The notes beneath the pieces are model-generated. The model ran no database searches. It was not told the origin of the DNA and saw nothing but the letters and a program-made list of their open reading frames with translations. From an uncultured Bacteroidota bacterium (lineage in GTDB: Bacteria; Bacteroidota; Bacteroidia; Chitinophagales; Chitinophagaceae): a stretch of 7,770 bases of DNA. Both the position numbers and the translations under genes were made by a program. Position 1 is the first letter of the stretch; every line of letters starts with the position of its first letter. Of this stretch, positions 1 through 5,427 are shown piece by piece. Where the stretch lies: contig CAMLGP010000111.1 in the NCBI GenBank assembly GCA_946479535.1, positions 1-7,770 of the forward strand, written 5' to 3'.

Positions 1-738
1 TGTAGAGGAAGGAGTCCAGGTATTAGGACCAGACACTTGTGACCACAAATAAGAGGATATAGTACCGTCAGCATCGGTTGATCCGGTGCCATTCAGTGTA
101 AGTGTGGCAGGAAGAGTGATAGTCTGGTTACCTCCAGCGTTGGCAACTGGAAGAATATTGGCCGCTGCATTTACCACTACGTTTACAGTAGCTGAACTGG
201 TAGCTCCATCATCATCAGTCACCGTTAAACGGAACTGATAAGTACCGGCAGAAGTTAAATTGCTGACAGTTGGAGTGGCACTTGTGGTCGAAGAAAAGGC
301 CGATGTTGTCGGCCCGCTAACTTGTTGCCATGAATAACCCGTCACCCTGCCGTCCGCATCCGTGGACCCGGCTCCGGTAAGGTTGGCTGAAGTAGTGGGC
401 AGTGTGATAGTCTGGTTGGTTCCTGCATTTGCAACAGGAGGATTATTACTGGGGATCAGGGAATTCACCGTGATCTTCATTGTATCATTATCAGTAGCAC
501 CCAGGTTATCGGTAACAGTGAGTTTATAAACAAAATCACCAGCTAATGATAAACCTGTAACGCTTGCTTTTGATGTGTTGGCGCCAGTTAGGATAGAAAC
601 AGCAGGGCCGCTGATCTGTGTCCACTGGTAACCGGTGATTGAACCATCTGGGTCATTTGAGCCGGTACCATCCAGGGTCATCAATAATGCAATGGGAAGT
701 GTTGCACTCTGGTCAGGACCAGCATTTGCATTAGGCGG
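1..738 (-). repeat. Tandem PKD-domain coding repeats (two full units and one partial)
   Basis: Inside the gene at the left edge three homologous units follow one another on the minus strand: 738-442 (99 codons), 441-154 (96 codons) and 153-1 (51 codons, cut by the edge). Each begins with a linker plus NAG-x-x-Q and TLP, then an L-x-G-x-GS-x-D-x-DG core, a Y-x-W-x-Q-x-SGP segment and, in the two full units, LTVTD. This is the K319-type PKD pattern, an Ig-like beta-sandwich that normally serves as a spacer or adhesion module in exported proteins. Similarity persists at DNA level: the plus-strand string gtgatagtctggtt occurs at 116 and again at 404, and a diverged form lies at 701. The first unit is the most diverged. 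Confidence 0.85.
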
Positions 739-2310
739 AGTATTGATTGGACCGCCGTTGGCAGTAACCGTTACTGAATTTACAACAGTATAAGATCCGT
801 CAGTTCCTCTTCCTGTTACGGCAATTGGCAAAGGTTGACGATAGTTATTTGGATCCTTTACTGATACAACCAGTCTGTAAGTACCTGCTGGCACCGTAGC
901 TGGCAAAGTGAAATTGTCTGTAAAAGGAGTATGGTTAGCCTGAGGAAGGAAGTGCTTCACTTTAAAATTGGAAGTACCGGACCATACGGTCACATTGGAA
1001 GCATTCTTCAGTTCATATATCGTATTCCAGCTCTCATATATAGGTGCGATACCAACGTTCTTCCAGTTCAAAGTAACATTGAATGGTGTACCGGTAGCGA
1101 TTGCCGTAGGAGCAGTACCGCCTTCCAGGGTAATACGATAACCGGCAGCTTTGGAAGCAGCACGGATATTATTACCAATGGTAGTTGTATTGGCACCACC
1201 ATAATTACTATTACCAAATGAACTCACGTGGTATAAACGAACCTGGCCTTCCAGTTCATTATAGGTAACCGCCCAGCCTGGTGGTTCACCAACAATGGGA
1301 GCATACTTGTAACGGTTGAGGATTGCAGTATCGAAACGCATACCACCATATGAACGGGTATTGTTTTCCAGCAGGGCTGAAAGATAAGAATCCGTTGCAC
1401 CCCAGCTGTCACGACGCCAACCGATCATTCCCCAGTTATTCTTTTGCGTAAGGATATACTGAGCGATCTCGGGAGGGTTCATGATAATACCGAGGTAATT
1501 GGCGTCAAATGCAGCGATCATGGCAACCAGCGGATGGTTGGGATAGCTGCGGGTATGAATATCAACGATACGTTTTAAAGATGTAATGGTGGCCGCGGTC
1601 CCGGTGGGATATTCAGTAACATCATTCTGAACAATACCACCACCACTATGCCACTCACCCCAGGCTCCGTAACCGCGGACATCTATATAATTAATGATAT
1701 CCCTGTAACGGACACCTTTATATACTGTATTCTCCAGGTGATTGTTAATGGCAACATTCAGGGCTTCCAGACGGGTAAGATAGGACTCACTGTTCCAGTT
1801 GGGGATCCAATCTCCATCACCCGTCTTCCAGTCTTTGGGAGATTCAGCCTGCATGAGGTTATGCAGGTATAAAGGATAAGGAGAACTGCCACCGGCATAA
1901 TTAATGTTCCATCCGAGATCACAACCCGGACAGGCAGTCATTACACCGAAGCTGAATTTCTGGCCTCCATCAATTGCAGCATTTATCTGCTGATCAAATG
2001 CTGACCAGGTATAAACTCCCTGCGTTGTTTCAAAATGGTTCCATGCGAACCTGAAGTATTTATCAATTCGCGGAGTGTTTGTTGATGCAAGCGGAACATT
2101 CACTTCATTACCACCATGCCATTGTTCAACACCACGTGCTGGTGCATTGAAGTCAGGATCACTGTATGGAATAGCAGTAAACGAAACGCTGGTCGTTTGT
2201 GAACGTCCTACAATAGATACAACAAAACTTAGGGAAATGAATAATAGATAACGTGCAAAGAAGGCTCGGAGGTATACGACCTTCTCAAAAGTGTAGAATT
2301 TGGTTTTCAT
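1..2310 (-). CDS. Secreted glycoside-hydrolase-like protein with DUF4832-like domain and PKD repeats (C-terminus beyond window)
   Basis: The frame is open from the ATG at 2308-2310 to the left edge, giving 770 codons without a stop; I translated it by hand. Residues 1-38 look like a signal peptide, with a long basic n-region, a hydrophobic core YLLFISLSFVVSIVG and cleavage near RSQ. Residues 45-350 resemble a GH42/beta-galactosidase-like TIM barrel: FRFAWNHFETTQGVYTW, and VRGYGAWGEWH, where E219 fits the strand-4 acid/base. E342 in IVGEPPGW is a candidate nucleophile. Residues 355-510 match the pattern of DUF4832 (AGYRITL, then LNWKNVGIAPIY), a beta domain known to follow such barrels. Three PKD domains start near 525, 624 and 720. 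The barrel probably acts on a polysaccharide outside the cell or at its surface; substrate and GH family cannot be read. The missing C-terminus may carry more PKD domains and a type IX secretion sorting domain (inference). No later in-frame Met occurs before residue 124, which supports this start. The architecture is firm, the enzymatic activity less so. Confidence 0.85.
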   Translation of the reverse strand, partial: MKTKFYTFEKVVYLRAFFARYLLFISLSFVVSIVGRSQTTSVSFTAIPYSDPDFNAPARGVEQWHGGNEVNVPLASTNTPRIDKYFRFAWNHFETTQGVYTWSAFDQQINAAIDGGQKFSFGVMTACPGCDLGWNINYAGGSSPYPLYLHNLMQAESPKDWKTGDGDWIPNWNSESYLTRLEALNVAINNHLENTVYKGVRYRDIINYIDVRGYGAWGEWHSGGGIVQNDVTEYPTGTAATITSLKRIVDIHTRSYPNHPLVAMIAAFDANYLGIIMNPPEIAQYILTQKNNWGMIGWRRDSWGATDSYLSALLENNTRSYGGMRFDTAILNRYKYAPIVGEPPGWAVTYNELEGQVRLYHVSSFGNSNYGGANTTTIGNNIRAASKAAGYRITLEGGTAPTAIATGTPFNVTLNWKNVGIAPIYESWNTIYELKNASNVTVWSGTSNFKVKHFLPQANHTPFTDNFTLPATVPAGTYRLVVSVKDPNNYRQPLPIAVTGRGTDGSYTVVNSVTVTANGGPINTPPNANAGPDQSATLPIALLMTLDGTGSNDPDGSITGYQWTQISGPAVSILTGANTSKASVTGLSLAGDFVYKLTVTDNLGATDNDTMKITVNSLIPSNNPPVANAGTNQTITLPTTSANLTGAGSTDADGRVTGYSWQQVSGPTTSAFSSTTSATPTVSNLTSAGTYQFRLTVTDDDGATSSATVNVVVNAAANILPVANAGGNQTITLPATLTLNGTGSTDADGTISSYLWSQVSGPNTWTPSST

Positions 2311-2374
2311 AGCTAATACTGGATTTATAAAACATTTGTTTTTCTAGAACTTGGATATAAACCATTACTAATCG

Positions 2375-2391
2375 CAATTTTTTTGCCAAAA
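2375..2391. repeat. 17-base direct repeat, copy 1
   Basis: CAATTTTTTTGCCAAAA. It matches copy 2 at 2501-2517 in 16 of 17 positions; the only difference is T against A at the eighth base. Copy 1 overlaps the left arm of the palindrome at 2385-2400. Read on the minus strand, the TTTTGG end lies about 80 bases upstream of the glycosidase-like start. The role is unknown; a binding site for a shared regulator is the simplest guess. Confidence 0.5.
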
Positions 2392-2400
2392 TTGTTTGGC
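2385..2400. promoter_or_regulatory. Palindrome GCCAAA-attg-TTTGGC, possible operator
   Basis: Perfect 6-base arms flank a 4-base spacer, 75 bases upstream of the minus-strand glycosidase-like start. Its centre is exactly 36 bases from the centre of a second palindrome of identical geometry at 2421-2436. There is no T-run after it, so a terminator is unlikely. That it is an operator is inferred from position and symmetry alone. Confidence 0.35.
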
Positions 2401-2420
2401 CAGGATAATGAAAAAGTTTA

Positions 2421-2436
2421 ATTGATAGTGATCAAT
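2421..2436. promoter_or_regulatory. Palindrome ATTGAT-agtg-ATCAAT, possible operator
   Basis: Perfect 6-base arms flank a 4-base spacer. The geometry is the same as at 2385-2400 but the arm sequence differs, so the two need not bind the same protein. It lies 111 bases upstream of the glycosidase-like start and about 440 bases upstream of the transferase start. In AT-rich DNA a palindrome of this size can occur by chance. Confidence 0.3.
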
Positions 2437-2500
2437 AGGGAAACTCTTAATTCCTGCGCCTCAACAATTCAAACATTCAAAAAAGCTTTTAAACATAAGT

Positions 2501-2517
2501 CAATTTTATTGCCAAAA
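2501..2517. repeat. 17-base direct repeat, copy 2
   Basis: CAATTTTATTGCCAAAA, in the same orientation as copy 1 at 2375-2391 and offset by 126 bases. Unlike copy 1 it does not continue into a palindrome: it is followed by ACCCGC. The offset is close to twelve DNA turns, which would place both copies on the same helix face if they are protein-binding sites. Confidence 0.5.
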
Positions 2518-2669
2518 ACCCGCAGGTGAGTTAATTGTGAATAACATTTAAACAGATCGCGCAGTTTCCGGCGAAACATTGCTACGTATTTTTTACATCT
2601 CCTTTTCATACGTATGTAGTTCTCCCTGAAGATTCTGTTTCAGGTTTTACGTAATCCGCTATGGCTCAC

Positions 2670-2689
2670 TGATAATGAATTTGTTATCA
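2670..2689. promoter_or_regulatory. Inverted repeat TGATAA-tgaatttg-TTATCA
   Basis: Perfect 6-base arms flank an 8-base spacer, about 185 bases upstream of the transferase start. The AT-rich arms and lack of a T-run argue against a terminator. It could be a dimeric regulator site for the plus-strand unit, but nothing beyond symmetry and position supports this. Confidence 0.25.
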
Positions 2690-2702
2690 TTTATGTCAAC
2701 TT

Positions 2703-2771
2703 CTGGCCCCGTCATGCCAGTTTTCCGGGAATTCAGCCCATTATTTGATCTAAAACCTCATGATTTCCCGG
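2703..2771 (+). other. Clustered inverted repeats upstream of the transferase gene
   Basis: CTGGC at 2703-2707 pairs with GCCAG at 2716-2720 across an 8-base loop. CCGGGAA at 2725-2731 pairs with TTCCCGG at 2765-2771 across 33 bases. This is a GC-richer island in an otherwise AT-rich intergenic region. If transcribed it could form a structured leader; no known riboswitch core was recognised. Confidence 0.25.
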
Positions 2772-2844
2772 CCTCTATGCCAACTAAGTAGTAAGACTTA
2801 TTTGTAATTAGCCTAAATCATTATAACTCTTTAAAAAATAATTC

Positions 2845-2852
2845 AACCTTTG
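2845..2852 (+). promoter_or_regulatory. Possible Bacteroidota -7 element AACCTTTG
   Basis: This differs from the Bacteroidota -7 consensus TAnnTTTG only at its first base and lies 22 bases before the transferase ATG, which would give a very short leader. No TTTG or TTG is present 19-21 bases further upstream, so the call is weak. No purine-rich ribosome-binding site precedes the ATG, as is usual in this phylum. Confidence 0.3.
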
Positions 2853-2874
2853 CGTACGTTTTAAATGCATCACC

Positions 2875-4266
2875 ATGAACCAACGACTTACTATTCTCCT
2901 CCGTATCGGATTTGTGCTACTTGATCTCCTGGTTCTCAATCTCGTTTTCATCATCTGCCGTTATGTTTTCCGGGGTAATATTTCATCTGAAATAGAAATT
3001 CAGTATTCATACCTCTGGTTCTTTTCCAACGTGGCCTGGGCAGGTGTTAGCTGGGGTACCAATGTGTACCACGAGCGCCATATCTATTCATTTGAAAAAT
3101 TCAGCAAGCAGACCATGTCCGCCTATGTATACTTCCTGGGTGTGGAAATGCTTTACCTGTTTTTCAGCAAGGGCGGTGATATATCCAGGCTGTTCCTCAT
3201 CAGCATTCTTACTTCCTTTGCCGTATGCTTAATGATCAATCGCTTTCTTCACCTGGCATTGTATAATTTTTTCCAGAGCAAGAATCATATTGTACGCAAG
3301 GTGATGATCATTGGTTATAATGACCGGGCAAAGAAGCTGGCCGAATACCTGGAACAGGAACCCATCAAAACTGAGATCGTGGGTTTCTGTGAAGAAGAAG
3401 AGAATGTAACTGAATTGTCTAACTACCCTATCATCAGTGGTATCAATGATGTGATAGAAACCTCTAAACAATATAAGGTCACAGAGATCTTTTCAACTAT
3501 TGCTCCCGAACAGCAGACTGGTATCTATAAATTAATGTCCCAGGCAGACCAGGCCTGTATCCGTTTCCGCATTATACCAGACCTGAATCATTTTATACGC
3601 AAACCGGTGCACATCGATTACTTTAATGATATGCCGGTTCTTTCCTTGCGCAAGGAACCGCTGGATGATGTGGGCAACCGGATAAAGAAACGCGTATTTG
3701 ACCTGGTACTGAGTTCACTTTTTATTATCCTGGTTCTTTCCTGGCTGGTGCCCATAGTGGGATTGCTTATCTGGCTGGATAATCGTGGCCCTATTTTCTT
3801 TGTTCAGCAAAGAAGTGGAAAAGGAGGCAAACCTTTTGGCTGTATCAAATTCCGCAGCATGAAGGTGAACCGTGATGCCAATACCGTAATGGCTACCAAG
3901 AATGACTCCCGTATAACCAGGCTGGGCCGCTTCCTCCGCAAATCAAGCCTCGATGAAATGCCTCAGTTCTTCAATGTTTTTATGAGTGATATGAGCATTG
4001 TAGGTCCCCGCCCCCACATGACCAAACATACCGACGATTATTCTAAAATGCTCAATCATTATATGATCCGCCACTTCCTGAAACCTGGCATCACCGGATG
4101 GGCACAGATCCATGGTTACCGTGGTGAGATCAAGTACATGGAAGACATAAATAACCGCGTAGAATACGATCTTTGGTATCTTGAAAACTGGAGCCTTTGG
4201 CTGGATACCCGGATCATTGCCATGACTGCTTTCAATATGGCAAAGGGAGAGAAGAACGCTTATTAA
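2875..4266 (+). CDS. Undecaprenyl-phosphate glucose phosphotransferase-like priming enzyme (WcaJ type)
   Basis: Members of this family transfer a sugar-1-phosphate from a nucleotide sugar to undecaprenyl phosphate at the inner membrane, the first step of exopolysaccharide, capsule or O-antigen repeat-unit assembly. The 463 residues are the usual length. The N-terminal half has about four hydrophobic segments (near 8-29, 47-65, 84-98 and 105-124). A CoA_binding_3-type domain follows, beginning KVMIIGYNDRAKKLAEYL near 142. A fifth hydrophobic segment at 276-300 enters the PF02397 catalytic domain, which shows RGPIFFVQQRSGKGGKPF, IKFRSMK, the DE pair D360-E361 in SSLDEMPQFFNV, SIVGPRPH at 374-381 and KPGITGWAQIHGYRGE at 403-418. 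All key motifs are intact. The sugar donor cannot be read; glucose-1-phosphate is the common case, galactose-1-phosphate is possible. No glycosyltransferase, flippase or polymerase gene lies in the window. The gene following it by 50 bases on the same strand is probably co-transcribed. Confidence 0.93.
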   Translation: MNQRLTILLRIGFVLLDLLVLNLVFIICRYVFRGNISSEIEIQYSYLWFFSNVAWAGVSWGTNVYHERHIYSFEKFSKQTMSAYVYFLGVEMLYLFFSKGGDISRLFLISILTSFAVCLMINRFLHLALYNFFQSKNHIVRKVMIIGYNDRAKKLAEYLEQEPIKTEIVGFCEEEENVTELSNYPIISGINDVIETSKQYKVTEIFSTIAPEQQTGIYKLMSQADQACIRFRIIPDLNHFIRKPVHIDYFNDMPVLSLRKEPLDDVGNRIKKRVFDLVLSSLFIILVLSWLVPIVGLLIWLDNRGPIFFVQQRSGKGGKPFGCIKFRSMKVNRDANTVMATKNDSRITRLGRFLRKSSLDEMPQFFNVFMSDMSIVGPRPHMTKHTDDYSKMLNHYMIRHFLKPGITGWAQIHGYRGEIKYMEDINNRVEYDLWYLENWSLWLDTRIIAMTAFNMAKGEKNAY

Positions 4267-4275
4267 TATAATGAT

Positions 4276-4310
4276 AACCTGACGATGCGGGCAAGGTTTT
4301 TGTAATCAGG
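4276..4310 (+). other. Two mutually exclusive short hairpins in the 50-base gap
   Basis: AACCT at 4276-4280 can pair with AGGTT at 4294-4298, which runs into five T residues and so resembles a weak intrinsic terminator. Alternatively CCTGA at 4278-4282 can pair with TCAGG at 4306-4310. That second pairing would cover AGGA at 4308-4311, the only Shine-Dalgarno-like string before the next ATG. The stems are only five base pairs and the loops are long, so neither is convincing by itself. Confidence 0.2.
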
Positions 4311-4316
4311 ACGCCG

Positions 4317-5426
4317 ATGCGATATTTCTCATTACCACTGCTTATTTTACTGTTCCCTGTTTTTGTGTTCAGCCAGACTGGGGCATCACCAGTTGCATCA
4401 CGTGTATTGATTCCTAAGGTCACTATCGTTTATTATCAATTAGGCAGTACAGTCATTCCTATTAAATATTACCAGTTCGGTAATTCAAAAGAGCTGTTCT
4501 TTATCAATCTCCATGATGATGAGACCACCGCAGTGAATGGGGCCATGAGGCTGCTGGAAACCCAGGGTGGCATGCTTGTTAGACTGGTAAATAAGAGACA
4601 GCGGAATATCACATTTAAAATGGGTGGTGTTTCTTACCTGTTTGATCCTAACAGGATCTTTTCACGCCATGGCATCAATCAAACCCTTAGCGGGTTTGGA
4701 AAGACACGCCCCAAAGCTATTGATGAAGTAGAGAAATTCGCCAATCGAATTCTGAAATTCCTTCCCCCCCATCCTGTTTGTGTAATAGCGCTCCATAATA
4801 ATTCAGATGGCAAATTCTCCATAACCAGTTATCTCAAGGGCAATGAGCGGGAACAGGATGCAAGAGCCATTCATATGTCTCCTGATGAGGATCCGGATGA
4901 TCTGTTCCTGACAACTGATAGCCTGCTATACAGAAACCTGCTTAAAGAAAAGTTTAATATAGTATGGCAGGACAATGCAGGCGCATACAGAGACGGATCA
5001 CTCAGTGTGTATTGTGGCGAAAAGAATATCCGTTACCTGAATTGTGAAACTGAGCATGGAAAAACCAGTCAGTACAATGAAATGATCCTTGCGGCAAATA
5101 AATATGTGAGGAAGGAACCCGTGCTCCCGGTGACCGCCTATAATTTCCAGTTATCCACCATTATTGATTCAATCCCGTGCAAGGAGGGAGAGATTATTTA
5201 TTTCGGCGACCGGAAAATAGGAACAGTCCGTAAAAAACCTTCCGGCCAGGGGACAGGTCAAATGGAAATCATCAACAGCTTCCCTCTATACGATAATATG
5301 GACTTCTTCTATTTTAATTCCCGCAATGATGATCCCCGGAAAATGGAATTGAGAATTGATCCAACACGTGGCCGCAAACTGGTTGATCCCGCAAAAGCTA
5401 TTGTGCCGGTTAAATTAATGAAGTGA
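4317..5426 (+). CDS. Exported protein with M14 zinc-carboxypeptidase/aspartoacylase-like residue pattern
   Basis: I do not recognise a named family. Residues 1-19 are a clear signal peptide (MRYFSLPLLILLFPVFVFS), so the 369-residue product is exported to the periplasm or beyond. The spacing of conserved-looking residues matches the M14 metallopeptidase/aspartoacylase fold. There is an H-x-x-E pair in LHDDET (H66, E69), DPNR at 110-113 as the Asn-Arg substrate clamp, a third metal ligand H160 in ALHNN, and a candidate catalytic Glu at E244 or E246 in NCETEHG. The predicted reaction is zinc-dependent hydrolysis of an amide or peptide bond; the substrate is unknown. Residues from about 268 to the end form a separate, mostly beta-rich tail with no recognised motif. 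The ATG at 4317 is chosen because it directly precedes the signal peptide and has AGGA five bases upstream. It follows the priming transferase by 50 bases, suggesting an envelope or surface-glycan role. The coding call is firm; the function is inferred from motifs only. Confidence 0.85.
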   Translation: MRYFSLPLLILLFPVFVFSQTGASPVASRVLIPKVTIVYYQLGSTVIPIKYYQFGNSKELFFINLHDDETTAVNGAMRLLETQGGMLVRLVNKRQRNITFKMGGVSYLFDPNRIFSRHGINQTLSGFGKTRPKAIDEVEKFANRILKFLPPHPVCVIALHNNSDGKFSITSYLKGNEREQDARAIHMSPDEDPDDLFLTTDSLLYRNLLKEKFNIVWQDNAGAYRDGSLSVYCGEKNIRYLNCETEHGKTSQYNEMILAANKYVRKEPVLPVTAYNFQLSTIIDSIPCKEGEIIYFGDRKIGTVRKKPSGQGTGQMEIINSFPLYDNMDFFYFNSRNDDPRKMELRIDPTRGRKLVDPAKAIVPVKLMK

Positions 5427-5427
5427 G

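Larger units (their letters stand above)
2311..2874. other. Divergent intergenic region, no gene found
   Basis: These 564 bases separate the outward-pointing starts of the glycosidase-like gene (minus) and the priming transferase (plus), so both promoters should lie here. The sequence is clearly AT-richer than the flanking genes and is broken by stops in the frames I checked. No tRNA-like or otherwise recognisable RNA gene was seen. It holds several short perfect inverted repeats and one 17-base direct repeat, listed separately. Smaller ones are AAAAGCTTTT at 2481-2490 and GTTTC-cggc-GAAAC at 2564-2577. No good Bacteroidota promoter pair (TTTG, 19-21 bases, TAnnTTTG) was found for the minus-strand gene. 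Confidence 0.75.

Noticed and set aside
404..738. CRISPR-like or mobile repeat suggested by recurring strings near 116, 404 and 701
   Set aside because: The repeats stay in codon frame with a period of 96-99 codons and encode PKD domains, so protein-domain duplication explains them.
931..1872. Small open frames at 931-1221 and 1648-1872 on the plus strand, and 1224-1412 on the minus strand
   Set aside because: All lie inside the 770-codon minus-strand frame, which has coherent domains throughout. Their translations are low-complexity or family-less, so they are shadows.
2481..2490. AAAAGCTTTT perfect palindrome
   Set aside because: At ten AT-rich bases without a spacer it is expected by chance in this intergenic region; noted in the region entry only.
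3044..3471. Short frames at 3044-3232 (plus) and 3229-3471 (minus)
   Set aside because: They lie inside the priming transferase, whose motifs cover the region in the real frame.
4232..4423. 63-codon minus-strand frame bridging the 50-base gap
   Set aside because: It overlaps the C-terminus of the transferase and the signal peptide of the next gene, and shows no family features of its own.
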